Assembly (NCBI GenBank): GCA_018332375.1
Contig: BOPV01000001.1
Coordinates: 186,001-250,000, forward strand
Direction of reading: 5' to 3'
DNA length: 64,000 nucleotides
Source of the DNA: Roseiterribacter gracilis
GTDB taxonomy: Bacteria > Pseudomonadota > Alphaproteobacteria > BOG-932 > Roseiterribacteraceae
Under the pieces are notes generated by a model that was not told the DNA's origin, made no database searches, and was given only the letters and a program-made list of their open reading frames with translations. This document shows, piece after piece, positions 10,009-19,218 of the stretch. The position numbers were made by a program, and so were the translations under genes. Position 1 is the stretch's first letter. Each line of letters opens with the position of its first letter.

Positions 10009-11196
10009 ATGACCGCAATCGATCTGCTTCTGACCGACTGCAACGTCGCGACCATGGACGGTCCTGGAGTCGGCGAAATCACGGATGCCGCGATCGCGAT
10101 CGCGCAGGGGCGGATCGTCTGGGTCGGTCCGCGCCGCGACGCGCCGCAGGTTGCCACGACCGAACGGCTCGACGGACAGTGGGTGACGCCGGGCTTGATC
10201 GATTGCCACACGCATCTCGTCTTTGGCGGCACGCGCGTCGGCGAATGGGAAGCGCGCCTCGACGGGGAAAGCTACGAGTCGATCGCCAAACGCGGCGGCG
10301 GCATTCGCAGCACGGTGGCGGCAACGCGTGCAGCTAGCGACGATGAGCTACGTTCCAGTGCGCAGACGCGCCTCGACGCGTTGATCGCGGGCGGCGTCAC
10401 GACCGTCGAAATCAAAAGCGGCTACGGGCTCGACCACACAACCGAGCTGCGCATGTTGCGCGTTGCGGGCGAACTGCAGGGCGCGCGGGTCGTGCGCAGT
10501 TTTCTGGGCCTGCACGCACTGCCGCCCGACGTCGCACGCGAAACCTATGTGCGCGACATGGTCGAAATCGTTCTGCCCGCCGCGCATGCGGAGGGGCTGG
10601 TCGATCAGGTCGATGCATTTCTCGAAACCATCGCCTTCAACACCGACGAAGTGACCGCACTGTTCCGCAAGGCCAAGGCGCTGGGCCTACCTGTCAAGCT
10701 GCATGCCGATCAGTTGAGCGACGGGAAGGGCGCGGCACTGGCAGCGTCGTTCGGTGCGCTGTCGGCCGACCATGTCGAACATACCGGCGCCGACGGCGTC
10801 GCCGCGATGGCGCGCAGCGGCACGGTGGCCGTGTTGCTGCCGGGCGCGTTCCATACGCTGCGCGAAACCAAACTGCCGCCGATCGACGAATTCCGCCGCG
10901 CCAAGGTGGCGATGGCGGTCGCGACCGACTGCAATCCGGGTTCGTCGCCGATGCTGTCTTTGCCGCTGGCGATGAACTTCGCCTGCGTGCGCTTCGGCCT
11001 GACGCCGTCCGAAGCGCTGGCGGGCGTAACGCGCAACGCCGCGGCCGCGCTGGGGATGGCGCACGAGATCGGCACGATCGCAGCGGGCAAGCGCGCCGAT
11101 CTGGTCGCGTGGGAGATCGATCGTCCGGCCGAGCTTGCCTACTGGCTCGGCCTCACACGCGCGACGCGGCGCTGGATCGGCGGCACGGCTACCTGA
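10009..11196 (+). CDS. hutI: Imidazolonepropionase
   Basis: A 395-residue amidohydrolase that opens the ring of 4-imidazolone-5-propanoate to give N-formimino-L-glutamate, the third step of the route. The metal motif is in GLIDCHTHLVFGGTR, followed by the family segments GGGIRSTV and KSGYGLD, and by HADQLSD and ATDCNPGSSP near the C-terminal half. The length is normal. It is transcribed away from the rest of the hut genes from the shared control region. Its stop overlaps by 8 bp the stop of the NTF2-like gene on the other strand. Confidence 0.97.
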   Translation: MTAIDLLLTDCNVATMDGPGVGEITDAAIAIAQGRIVWVGPRRDAPQVATTERLDGQWVTPGLIDCHTHLVFGGTRVGEWEARLDGESYESIAKRGGGIRSTVAATRAASDDELRSSAQTRLDALIAGGVTTVEIKSGYGLDHTTELRMLRVAGELQGARVVRSFLGLHALPPDVARETYVRDMVEIVLPAAHAEGLVDQVDAFLETIAFNTDEVTALFRKAKALGLPVKLHADQLSDGKGAALAASFGALSADHVEHTGADGVAAMARSGTVAVLLPGAFHTLRETKLPPIDEFRRAKVAMAVATDCNPGSSPMLSLPLAMNFACVRFGLTPSEALAGVTRNAAAALGMAHEIGTIAAGKRADLVAWEIDRPAELAYWLGLTRATRRWIGGTAT

Positions 11197-11599
11197 CCAG
11201 CTGCACCTCCATCGTTTCGCCGATCAGCGGCGCCGACGTGTGTTCGTGGATGATGCGCCAGCCGTCGTCGCGACGCTGCAAACCCCAGCTCAACCGGTTC
11301 TGCATGCTGCGCAGCGCGGTGCCGTCGCTGGCATAGGCGGTGAAGCTGGTGAAGGCATGCGCAACCGCAATGTCGCCGTTGCTGGTGATGCGCACCTCGT
11401 CGAACCGGACCTCGACCGTCTCGTCGCCCAGCGAGCCGAACCAGTCTTCGATGCTGCGCCGCCGCGCGGCGACGCCGTCATACGACCAGCGATCCCAAAG
11501 ATCGAACACGCGCGCCTCGTCGGCATAGAGCGCCAGGAACGACGCTGCATCTTTGGCGCGGACGGCGCGCGCATATCGTTCGAACAGAGTCTCGATCAT
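11189..11599 (-). CDS. SnoaL/NTF2-like small protein
   Basis: A 136-residue protein with the NTF2-like cone-fold pattern: an N-terminal helical pair (LFERYARAVRAKDAASFLALYADEA), a conserved acidic-tryptophan stretch and a C-terminal strand ending GWRIIHEHTSAP. Relatives include SnoaL-type isomerases and many ketosteroid-isomerase-like proteins of unknown role, so only the fold is assigned. It starts inside the end of the upstream GST gene as an ATGA overlap, so the two are translated together. A shared stress or small-molecule role with the GST is possible but unproven. Confidence 0.8.
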   Translation of the reverse strand: MIETLFERYARAVRAKDAASFLALYADEARVFDLWDRWSYDGVAARRRSIEDWFGSLGDETVEVRFDEVRITSNGDIAVAHAFTSFTAYASDGTALRSMQNRLSWGLQRRDDGWRIIHEHTSAPLIGETMEVQLVR

Positions 11600-12249
11600 G
11601 ACGGCAGCGAATCCGGCGTCGTTGCCACGAAGCTCGGTCGTTCACTGTGGCGCGTAAAATAGGCGCGCAAATTGGGTGCGTCTGCCAAGGCTGCGGCGCT
11701 TTCGGGCAAATGGTACAGGGGCGCCAGGCTGGCCAGCAGAATTGCGTCGGCAAAAGTGAAGTTGTTGCCGACCAGATGACCCGTGTCGGCGACCGCGCCT
11801 TCGAGAAGCTCGATCTGCTTTTGCATCGCCGGAACCGCCGCATCGATGCGGATCTGGTTGGGCTCGCGTTTTTCCAACCTGGCGAACACATATTCCAGCG
11901 CGTATTCGCGGATCAGTGCACGGTCGATGACGGTGTTGATCAGCGAGAACCACTGTTCCATCTGCGCCAGCCCGCGCGTGTCGGCGGGGAAGAGCGGCGC
12001 CTGCGGGAAGGTGCGTTCGAGATAGGTGGCGATCGCTTTCGACTCGCCGAGTTCGACGTCGCCGTGCCGCATCACCGGGATTTTCCCGAACGGATGGATG
12101 GCGGTGACTTCCGGTGCGTGCGGAAATACCTGGTGCAGCGTGTAGGCGAGCTGCTTCTCCTCGCACACGATGCGCACCGCGCGCACAAAGTTGCTGGCCG
12201 AGATGCCGTAGATCTCGATTGGCGCACCCGACCCTGTCATTCCGTTCAT
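11596..12249 (-). CDS. Glutathione S-transferase family protein
   Basis: A 217-residue GST. The N-terminal thioredoxin-like domain has the active-site region ISASNFVRAVRIVCEE, the cis-proline segment FGKIPVM and the glutathione-binding GESKAIATYLE. The C-terminal all-helical domain includes VGNNFTFADAILLASL. Of two nearby ATGs (12249 and 12240) I chose the first because GGAG lies upstream. A still longer frame to 12303 lacks a signal. Its stop overlaps the NTF2-like gene. The substrate is unknown; GSTs of this class conjugate or isomerise electrophiles in the cytoplasm. Confidence 0.85.
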   Translation of the reverse strand: MNGMTGSGAPIEIYGISASNFVRAVRIVCEEKQLAYTLHQVFPHAPEVTAIHPFGKIPVMRHGDVELGESKAIATYLERTFPQAPLFPADTRGLAQMEQWFSLINTVIDRALIREYALEYVFARLEKREPNQIRIDAAVPAMQKQIELLEGAVADTGHLVGNNFTFADAILLASLAPLYHLPESAAALADAPNLRAYFTRHSERPSFVATTPDSLPS

Positions 12250-12557
12250 GCTTGCTGGCTCCGAGCGGGTCCTGCCGCAGCGTCGCCGCGGCTTCTGACC
12301 CAAGGACGTACGAGGGGGCGCGAAAGAGACTCAGCCGCCGGAAATATTTTCAGCCGTAGGGACGGACAGGAATCTGCCGATCCGGGCCGCAAACGATCCC
12401 GACCTGACCGTCTGGCGCACCGGTCCGTGGCCGAATCTGCCGCGCGACGCTTGGCTCTTCATTGAAGCCCCGCGGCAGCCTATGCAGTCCCCCTGGGAAA
12501 CACGGGGCGAATGCCCGGATCAGGGAGAGGCCTTTGGCACATGAATCTCGGCGGCCA
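12250..12557. other. Intergenic region between GST and amino-acid permease genes
   Basis: This 308-bp gap separates two divergent genes. It contains a small GC hairpin around 12488-12505 (CCCC / CGGGG arms) and a frame open from 12299 to 12543 with no usable early start codon. I recognise no riboswitch class or palindromic operator. It may be a long 5' leader of the permease mRNA. Confidence 0.4.
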
Positions 12558-14009
12558 ATGCTCAAGGCGAAAAGCCTCGAGCGCATCATGGCCGCCAACG
12601 AAGCGGGCACGCACAAGCTGAAGCGCGTGCTGGGTCCGTGGAATTTGATCGGGCTTGGCGTTGGCGCCGTGATCGGCGCCGGCCTGTTTTCCGTCACCGG
12701 CATTGCCGCTGCGGAGAATGCCGGACCCGCGATCGTTCTGTCGTTTTTGATCGCAGCGTTGGGCTGTGCCTTCGCCGGCATGTGCTACGCCGAATTCGCG
12801 TCGATGCTGCCGGTGTCGGGCAGTGCCTACACCTACGCGCACGCAACCCTGGGCGAGCTGGTTGCCTGGGTGATCGGCTGGACCCTGGTGCTGGAATATG
12901 CGCTCGGCGCGGCCAGCGTCGCGGTCAGTTGGTCGTCCTACGTCACCGACCTGGCGAAAAACTTTGGCCTCAACATGCCGCTGCAAATACCGCTCGGCAT
13001 GATTGGCGACACGCCGCTGGTGATCGATCTCGGCGCGATCTTTATCACTTGCGTGTTGTCGCTGGTGCTGATGCGCGGCATTTCGCAGTCGAGCAAACTG
13101 AACATGGTGATCGTCGCGGTGAAGGTGACGATCGTGCTGGCGACGATTTGCGTCGGCGTGTTCTTCATCGACCCCGCCAACTACGTGCCCTTCATCCCGG
13201 AGAATACCGGCGAGTTCGGTCACTTCGGCTGGAGCGGCATTCTGCGCGCCGCCGGCATTCTGTTCTTCGCCTATGTCGGGTTCGACGCGGTGTCGACAGC
13301 ATCGCAAGAAGCCAAAGACCCGCAACGGTCGATGCCGATCGGCATTCTCGGCACCCTGGTCGTTTGCACCATTCTCTATGTCGGCTTCGCGCTCGTGCTG
13401 ACCGGCATGGTCAATTACAAAGTCATGCAGGGCGACGCGCATCCGGTTGCGACCGCGATCAACATGACGCCGTTCCCGATCCTGCAGATCCTGGTCAAGG
13501 TCGGCATCATCGGCGGTTTCTCGACCGTCATTCTGGTGATGCTGCTGGGCCAGTCGCGCGTCTTCCGCTCGATGTCAGTCGACGGTCTGCTGCCGCGCTT
13601 TTTCTCGGACATTCATCCCGAATGGCGCACGCCCTGGCGCGCCAACATGTTCGTGATGGTGTTCGTCAGCATTTTCGCCGGCTTCCTGCCGATCTCGACC
13701 TTGGGCAACATGGTGTCGATCGGCACCTTGCTCGCCTTCGTGATCGTCTGCGTCGGCGTCATGGTGTTGCGCAAGACACGGCCCGAATTGCCGCGTCCCT
13801 ACCGCACGCCGTTTGTGCCGCTGGTGCCGATCCTCGGCATTCTCGTCTGCGGCGTGATGATGCTGGGTCTCTCGGGGGCGACCTGGGCTCGCTTGCTGAT
13901 CTGGCTCGCCATCGGTATGGCCGTGTACTTCCTCTACAGCCGGCGCAATGCGAGCGCGCGCGACAGCGAACGCATCACGGCAGCTCTTGGTGAAGGTGCA
14001 GCAGAATGA
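12558..14009 (+). CDS. APC superfamily amino-acid permease (cationic amino-acid transporter type)
   Basis: A 483-residue integral membrane protein with about twelve hydrophobic segments. The opening SLERIM...HKLKRVLGPWNLIGLGVGAV is the hallmark lead-in of YhdG/CAT-type permeases, and GAVIGAGLF is the substrate-binding unwound helix 1. FFAYVGFDAVSTASQEAKDP is the conserved helix 6-7 region. The family exchanges or co-transports amino acids across the inner membrane. The ATG at 12558 was chosen because it gives exactly the family N-terminus; an earlier in-frame ATG adds an unmatched extension. The last four bases overlap the start of the RidA gene. Confidence 0.9.
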   Translation: MLKAKSLERIMAANEAGTHKLKRVLGPWNLIGLGVGAVIGAGLFSVTGIAAAENAGPAIVLSFLIAALGCAFAGMCYAEFASMLPVSGSAYTYAHATLGELVAWVIGWTLVLEYALGAASVAVSWSSYVTDLAKNFGLNMPLQIPLGMIGDTPLVIDLGAIFITCVLSLVLMRGISQSSKLNMVIVAVKVTIVLATICVGVFFIDPANYVPFIPENTGEFGHFGWSGILRAAGILFFAYVGFDAVSTASQEAKDPQRSMPIGILGTLVVCTILYVGFALVLTGMVNYKVMQGDAHPVATAINMTPFPILQILVKVGIIGGFSTVILVMLLGQSRVFRSMSVDGLLPRFFSDIHPEWRTPWRANMFVMVFVSIFAGFLPISTLGNMVSIGTLLAFVIVCVGVMVLRKTRPELPRPYRTPFVPLVPILGILVCGVMMLGLSGATWARLLIWLAIGMAVYFLYSRRNASARDSERITAALGEGAAE

Positions 14010-14380
14010 AATCGATCCATACAGACAAAGCTCCGGCGGCTGTCGGCCCATACGCGCAGGCGATTGAAGCAGGCGGTTGGGTTTATACCGCGGGCCAAGT
14101 GGCCTTGAAGCCGGATGGAAGCTTTCTCGACGGCGACATCGAGGTGCAGACGACGCAGGTCTTCCAGAATCTCGACGCGGTGTTGCACGCAGCCGGCGTG
14201 ACCTTCGCGAACGTGGTCAAGACGACGGTGTTCCTGTCCGACTTCAACGATTTCGCGCGCATGAACGCGATCTTCGAAAAGGCGTTCGCCGGTCACAAGC
14301 CCGCGCGTTCGACGGTGCAGGTCGCGCGCCTGCCGAAAGACGCGAAAGTCGAAATCGAACTGGTTGCCTATAAAGGCTAG
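14006..14380 (+). CDS. RidA/YjgF enamine/imine deaminase
   Basis: A 124-residue Rid protein. The conserved patterns APAAVGPYAQAI, the YTAGQV strand and the C-terminal PARSTVQVARLPKDAKVEIE are present, including the arginine that holds the substrate carboxylate. RidA hydrolyses reactive 2-aminoacrylate-type imines formed by PLP enzymes. Its ATG overlaps the permease stop, so it is translationally coupled to amino-acid import. It ends with a 4-bp tail-to-tail overlap with the MFS gene on the other strand. Confidence 0.93.
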   Translation: MKSIHTDKAPAAVGPYAQAIEAGGWVYTAGQVALKPDGSFLDGDIEVQTTQVFQNLDAVLHAAGVTFANVVKTTVFLSDFNDFARMNAIFEKAFAGHKPARSTVQVARLPKDAKVEIELVAYKG

Positions 14381-15513
14381 TCGCGACCAACGCGCAGAAG
14401 CAGCGCGAGACTGATTGCTGAGAAGACGGCGCCGCAGATTGCGGCGCCGATCCAGCCACCTGCACCGACGCAGGCCGCCATCACTGGCGGGCCGAGTAAC
14501 GATCCGCCGGCACCGAATTGCGTGAACAGCCCGTTGGCGATCGCCATGTTGTCACCGGCGACGCGCGGCTGCATCGCAAAGGCAAGGCCGGGCAGAATTC
14601 CCGACACGGCGTTCAACACGATCGCTGCGATCACGACCGACAGATAATCGGGGTGATCGCGGAATACCGCGAACAGCAATGCTGCCGGCAACAACAACGA
14701 TACGGTCAACATCCACGTGGCGTCGCGCGGCCGGTGATTGTGCCAGGCCGCGACCAGCGCACCGCCCAACGTCGCAAGCGACGCGATGCCGGTGCCAAGC
14801 CCGGCCAATGACGGTGACGCGCCGGTTTGTTCGACGAGAAAGCTCGGCAGCAACGCCAGCAGGCCAACTTCGAACAGCGTGTAAGCGCCGAACCCAGCTG
14901 CCAGCAACCAGGTGCGTGCGTTCGGCCGTGCGCGCGCACGCATGCTGGCTTCGTCGGGATGCACGTCGCCCAGCAACAGCAACAAAGCGAGCAGCGCGAT
15001 TGCGGCGATGACGCCGCCGCCGAACGAGGCGACGCGCCACGACGACAAATCGGCCGCGGCGCCCGCGAGCATCGCGCCCAGCGCCAGACCGACCGGGACG
15101 AAGCTGCTCCACAAAGCGAGCGCAACGCCGCGGCGTGCCGGTCCGGCGGTGCGGCTGATCAAGGGCGGTGCTGCGATGACGACGGCGAGATAGCCCGCTG
15201 CTTCCAGGACACGCCACGCCAGCAGCATCGCAACGTCGTGCGCGAAGGCAGCACCGATGCCGGCCGCCACGAAACAGCCGAGACCGAGCAGGACCGATCG
15301 CCGCTCGCCGATCCGGTGCAGCAACATGCCCGCGACCACGCCCAGGCTGGCGCCGCCGATTTCCAGCAGCGACACGAGCAGTGCCGCGACGGTCAGGCCC
15401 AAAGTCAGCTCGCGGTCGATCAACGGGACCAGCGCCGACATTTTTCCCAGCTGCGACGCCGCGATGACGCCGACGACGTAGAGAAGCCCGATGCGAATCC
15501 AATCGCTGTTCAT
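14377..15513 (-). CDS. MFS transporter
   Basis: A 378-residue major facilitator protein with about twelve hydrophobic helices. The loop 2-3 motif appears as HRIGERRSVLLG, and a second signature follows around SRTAGPARRGVALALWSSFVPVG. It resembles the cyanate/efflux-like branch, but the substrate is not predictable. It is divergent from the XRE regulator gene at 15567 with a 53-bp gap, the usual arrangement for a regulator next to the transporter it controls. Confidence 0.85.
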   Translation of the reverse strand: MNSDWIRIGLLYVVGVIAASQLGKMSALVPLIDRELTLGLTVAALLVSLLEIGGASLGVVAGMLLHRIGERRSVLLGLGCFVAAGIGAAFAHDVAMLLAWRVLEAAGYLAVVIAAPPLISRTAGPARRGVALALWSSFVPVGLALGAMLAGAAADLSSWRVASFGGGVIAAIALLALLLLLGDVHPDEASMRARARPNARTWLLAAGFGAYTLFEVGLLALLPSFLVEQTGASPSLAGLGTGIASLATLGGALVAAWHNHRPRDATWMLTVSLLLPAALLFAVFRDHPDYLSVVIAAIVLNAVSGILPGLAFAMQPRVAGDNMAIANGLFTQFGAGGSLLGPPVMAACVGAGGWIGAAICGAVFSAISLALLLRVGRD

Positions 15514-15566
15514 CGATGCGCTTTTGGCATGGGACGGGCAGAGAAGGCACGCATAAGAAATACGCC

Positions 15567-16151
15567 ATGCCCCAGGACCTGATCCTCTGCAGCGATGCGG
15601 CCCAGCTGGGACGGTCGCTGCGCACCTGGCGCAATCTGCGCCGGGTCAAACAGAACCATGCCGCCGAATTGCTCGGCGTCAGCCAGGCAACCATCTCGCG
15701 CTGGGAGAGCGGCGTGCAGGCGCCGATGCCCGACGAGCAGGCGGCAATCCGTTTGCTGTTGCAGGCGCGGCTGGACAGCGCCGCCGATCGCGAGCTGGCG
15801 CGTCTGGTGCGCGCTGCGAGCGGGCGCATGCATCTGGTCTGCGACTTGACGCACAAGCTGCTGGCTTATTCGGACCGGATCGAAGCCGACTGGCGCGTGC
15901 CGGGGCGCGAGCTGCTGGGCGTTTCGCTGTGGCGCTATGCCAGCGAAGAAATCATCGCCGCCGAAGCGCAGCTTGCGTCGACCGGCTGGTTCGAACCTGC
16001 GCCCGATGCAATCGAACTCTACACGCGCGAAAACCGCTCCGACGAAGTGCCGATCTTCAGCGGCAAGATGCGCTGGGTGCGCTTCCAACTATCCGACGGC
16101 TCGTTCGCGCGCCTGACCGAAACCGCGCTGCCGGATGGGTTCGTGCATTGA
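15567..16151 (+). CDS. XRE-family transcriptional regulator
   Basis: A 194-residue protein. Residues about 11-60 form a helix-turn-helix of the Cro/CI type (LGRSLRTWRNLRRVKQNHAA, then LLGVSQATISRWESG). The C-terminal 110 residues look like a small sensor domain, possibly PAS-like (LVCDLTHKLLAYSDR...WRYASEEIIAAE), with no further motif I recognise. The ATG at 15567 is preferred over a frame extending to 15516. It probably controls the divergent MFS gene. The gene ends eight bases before repeat copy B. Confidence 0.8.
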   Translation: MPQDLILCSDAAQLGRSLRTWRNLRRVKQNHAAELLGVSQATISRWESGVQAPMPDEQAAIRLLLQARLDSAADRELARLVRAASGRMHLVCDLTHKLLAYSDRIEADWRVPGRELLGVSLWRYASEEIIAAEAQLASTGWFEPAPDAIELYTRENRSDEVPIFSGKMRWVRFQLSDGSFARLTETALPDGFVH

Positions 16152-16158
16152 CTCATGT

Positions 16159-16281
16159 CCCCTCTCCCCGAGGGAGAGGGCTAGGGTGAGGGTTCGTTGT
16201 GCGCGATGGGTGAGAGCGCGTAATCCTCACCCTCCCACGCGCTGTGCGCGCGGGTCCCTCCCTCTCCTTCGAGGAGAGGGG
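16159..16281. repeat. GC-rich palindromic intergenic repeat, copy B
   Basis: This is the same structure as copy A, with more divergence: outer hairpins CCCCTCTCCCC/GGGAGAGGG and CCCTCTCC/GGAGAGGGG, and inner GTGAGGGTTCG and CCTCACCCTCCC boxes around a variable centre. It fills the gap between the converging stops of the XRE gene (16151) and the acyl-CoA synthetase gene (16284), where it could act as a bidirectional transcription barrier. Confidence 0.8.
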
Positions 16282-16283
16282 AC

Positions 16284-17882
16284 TTATGTCAACGCACGCG
16301 CGCGCTCGCGCAGTTCGAACTTTTTGACTTTTCCGGTTGAGGTCTTCGGCAACGCGCCGAAGATGATGGTGCGCGGCACTTTGAACGCAGCGATGCGCGT
16401 GCGGCAGAAGTCGATCAGCTCGTCCGCGGTTACGTCGCGGCCGGGTTTGAGCGTGACGAAGGCGCAAGGCGTCTCGCCCCATTTCGCGTCCGGCCGCGCG
16501 ACCACCGCCGCTTCCAGCACGGCGGGATGATCGAACAACGCATTCTCGACTTCGATCGACGAAATATTTTCGCCGCCCGAAATCACGATGTCTTTCGACC
16601 GGTCTTTGATCTCGACGTAGCTATCGGGATGACACACAGCCAGATCGCCGGTGTGGAACCAGCCGCCGCGGAAGGCGCGTTCGGTTGCTTCCGTGTCTTT
16701 GTAATAGCCGCGCATCACGATGTTTCCGCGCAGCATCACTTCGCCGATCGTGGTTCCGTCGGCGGGTACCGGCTGCATCGTCTCGGGATCCAGCACCGCG
16801 AGATCTTCCTGCAGGTGATAGCGCACGCCTTGTCGTGCTTTGCGTCGCGCCTGGTCGGCCGGCGCTTCCTGGTTGAACGCGTCTTTCCATTCGCTGACGA
16901 CGCAGGGGCCGTAGACTTCGGTCAGACCATAGACATGCGTGACGTCGAGCCCGATCGACTGACAGCCCGCGATCACTGCGGCCGGCGGTGGTGCGCCCGC
17001 GGTCAGCACGCGCACGTCGCGCCCCAGCGCAACGCCGTTCGACGCGGCCAGCAACATCGTCAGCACAGTCGGTGCGGCACAGAACAACGTCACGTGGTTT
17101 TGTTCGATCGCGGTGCGGATCATCTGCGGATCGGGTTTGCGCAGACAGACATGCGTGCCGGCCAGCGCCGTTACCGTCCAGGGAAAGCACCAGCCGTTGC
17201 AATGAAACATCGGCAAGGTCCAGAGATAGACCGGATGCTGTCCCAACGACGCGGCCAGCACGTTCGCGACTGCGTTCAGATAGGCGCCGCGATGGTGATA
17301 GACGACGCCTTTGGGATTGCCGGTGGTTCCCGACGTGTAGTTGAGCGTGATCGCATCCCATTCCGAGTCCGGCCCCTGGCGCGGCACGAACGCTTTGTCG
17401 CCGCTGGCGAGGAAGGATTCGTAGTCGCGCGCACCGTCCTCGACCGCAGGCACCGCGGCGTCGCGAATGCGCACGATCGGAATGTCGCCAACGATTGGCG
17501 CGACGGTGGTGGCGAATTCGTCGTCGACCAGCAACAATGCCGTCTGTGCGTGACGGAGCTGATAGTCGATTTCGCGTGCACCCAGCCGGATATTGACCGA
17601 ATGCAGCACCGCGCCCGCCATCGCGACGCCGAAATGCGCTTCGAGATGGGCCGGCGTGTTGGCAGCGATGATCGACACGACGTCGCCTTGACCGATCCCC
17701 GCCGCGTTGAGCGCGGCTGCAAGCGCGATGCAGCGCCGTTCCAACGTCGCATAGTCATAGGTGATGGCGCCGTGCCGGACCGCGATTCGTTCGGGATGCA
17801 CCGATGCGGTCCGCCGCAACAGCGACAGCGGCGACAGCGGAACGTAATTGGCCTGCGTCTGCGGAAGATCGTCGAGCTGCAT
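16284..17882 (-). CDS. Acyl-CoA synthetase, AMP-forming (medium-chain/DmdB-like)
   Basis: A 532-residue adenylate-forming enzyme. The P-loop is YTSGTTGNPKGVVYHH, the A5 motif is VYGLTEVYGP, the hinge region is WFHTGDLAV...IKDRSKDIVISGGENIS, and the catalytic lysine motif near the end is LPKTSTGKVKKF. It activates a carboxylic acid to the acyl-AMP and then the CoA thioester. The sequence resembles the medium-chain and methylmercaptopropionate-CoA ligase branch, but the chain length cannot be set by eye. It is divergent from the MFS gene at 17945, which may import its acid; this is a guess from position. Confidence 0.9.
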   Translation of the reverse strand: MQLDDLPQTQANYVPLSPLSLLRRTASVHPERIAVRHGAITYDYATLERRCIALAAALNAAGIGQGDVVSIIAANTPAHLEAHFGVAMAGAVLHSVNIRLGAREIDYQLRHAQTALLLVDDEFATTVAPIVGDIPIVRIRDAAVPAVEDGARDYESFLASGDKAFVPRQGPDSEWDAITLNYTSGTTGNPKGVVYHHRGAYLNAVANVLAASLGQHPVYLWTLPMFHCNGWCFPWTVTALAGTHVCLRKPDPQMIRTAIEQNHVTLFCAAPTVLTMLLAASNGVALGRDVRVLTAGAPPPAAVIAGCQSIGLDVTHVYGLTEVYGPCVVSEWKDAFNQEAPADQARRKARQGVRYHLQEDLAVLDPETMQPVPADGTTIGEVMLRGNIVMRGYYKDTEATERAFRGGWFHTGDLAVCHPDSYVEIKDRSKDIVISGGENISSIEVENALFDHPAVLEAAVVARPDAKWGETPCAFVTLKPGRDVTADELIDFCRTRIAAFKVPRTIIFGALPKTSTGKVKKFELRERARALT

Positions 17883-17944
17883 GGAATGAGCCTATGCGCG
17901 GCCATGGCTTGCATCAAACGGCTTCGGCATGGAGGCTGCGCCGC

Positions 17945-19069
17945 ATGAACGCCCGCCTTGGCTTTGTTGCGTTGCTGGCGCTCGGCATTGGCGCCGCCGC
18001 ACCGTCGATCGTATTTCCCGGCGTGCTGGGCGCGTTGGTGGCATCCGGTCGCTACGAGGGTGCGACGGCTGCCTGGGTCATTTCGGGCGAGCTGGCCGGC
18101 ATGATGGTCGCCGCCGCACTGGTCGCATGGCTTGGCGCGCGCGTCGCGTTCCGTCGTGTGGCCGCGATCAGCGTCGTCGCCTTTCTCGTGCTCGACGTGG
18201 CGAGCGCAGCGCTGCCGTCTTTGTCGCTGCTCGTGACGTTGCGCGTGCTTGCGGGTGCGGGCGAGGGGGCGGCGATCGCGTCGATGGCGGCGATGGCCGC
18301 GTCGCTGACCTCGGCTGCGCGGTATTTCGCCGTGTCGGTCGCGTGCAACCTGGCCGCCAGCGCGGTTCTGCTGCGCGTCTTTCCGCGCAGCATGGCGTAC
18401 GGCACCGGCGGCATTTTCCTTTTGCTGGCGGTGGTCGCGCTGCCCTCCTTGTTGCTGCTGCGCGCCTTGCCGGTGCCGGTTGCAGCGACTGCTGCCGCGG
18501 CGCCGCGCCTGCAGATTTCGCGCGGCGTCGTGCTGGCGTGCCTCTGCACCTTGTTCTTCTTCGCCGCGATCAGCACCGTCTGGTCGTTCGTCACCCTTGC
18601 GGCAACCAAGGCGGGACTGTCGTTCGACCAGTCGTCGCAAGTTCTGGCGCTTGCCACCGTTGCCGGCATCGCGACCGGGCTCGGTGTGTCGTGGCTCACC
18701 ACGCGCGTGCCGCGACAGGCGGCGCTGCTAGTCGGCACGATCGGGCTTGCGGTGGTGATTGCGGTCTTTGCCGACGGCGTCACCGCGACGAGCTTCGCGC
18801 CGATCACGATGCTACTGATGATCGCCTATGTGTTCACCTTGCCGTTCTATTTCGGGACCATCGCCGCGCTCGATCGCAGCGGACGAGTCATGGCGTTCGC
18901 GATCGCGCTGCAATTCGCGGGGCTGGCAAGCGGGCCGGCGGTGGCGGCGGTGATTCTCGAATCATCGGGCCAGCTTGCGCGGGTCTTCTGGTTCGCCTGC
19001 GCCTTGTGCGTCGCGGCAGGCGCACTCGCGATCGGGTCAGGCGCCGCCAAGGATTTGGCCAAACACTAG
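17945..19069 (+). CDS. MFS transporter
   Basis: A 374-residue membrane protein with about twelve hydrophobic segments, alanine-rich and of MFS length. The loop motif appears as LGARVAFRRVAA. Motifs are weak, so only the superfamily is assigned. The ATG at 17945 gives a first residue run (MNARLGFVALLALGIG) that enters the membrane at once; the longer frame upstream is antisense to the acyl-CoA synthetase start. The gap of 62 bp to that divergent gene should hold both promoters. Confidence 0.75.
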   Translation: MNARLGFVALLALGIGAAAPSIVFPGVLGALVASGRYEGATAAWVISGELAGMMVAAALVAWLGARVAFRRVAAISVVAFLVLDVASAALPSLSLLVTLRVLAGAGEGAAIASMAAMAASLTSAARYFAVSVACNLAASAVLLRVFPRSMAYGTGGIFLLLAVVALPSLLLLRALPVPVAATAAAAPRLQISRGVVLACLCTLFFFAAISTVWSFVTLAATKAGLSFDQSSQVLALATVAGIATGLGVSWLTTRVPRQAALLVGTIGLAVVIAVFADGVTATSFAPITMLLMIAYVFTLPFYFGTIAALDRSGRVMAFAIALQFAGLASGPAVAAVILESSGQLARVFWFACALCVAAGALAIGSGAAKDLAKH

Positions 19070-19119
19070 GCCGCAGGCGGCCGGGGCGTGCCCGGCCTGC
19101 AACACCTCTGCTTTTCTGA

Positions 19120-19139
19120 TTCATTCACTGATGAATGAA
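19120..19139. promoter_or_regulatory. Palindromic operator upstream of TonB receptor gene
   Basis: Perfect 8-bp arms TTCATTCA (19120-19127) and TGAATGAA (19132-19139) flank the four bases CTGA. This size and composition are typical of TetR-family operators. TTGACA follows at 19142-19147 and could be a -35 element. A TetR-type gene lies directly downstream of the receptor gene, so it is the likely ligand-responsive repressor; that link is inferred. Confidence 0.65.
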
Positions 19140-19218
19140 CGTTGACAGGGCAAGGCGAGTAGAGGAGCGTCCCGGCCGTTACCGGCGCCAAACAGCCGGA
19201 ACGCTGGGAGGAAACATC

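Noticed and set aside
12299..12543. An 81-codon open frame on the plus strand between the GST and permease genes, protein-like in places.
   Set aside because: No usable start codon at its beginning and no recognisable domain; open frames of this length are expected by chance at this GC content.
12250..12557. A riboswitch upstream of the amino-acid permease.
   Set aside because: I compared it with the glycine and SAM-type core motifs from memory and found no convincing match, only a small GC hairpin.
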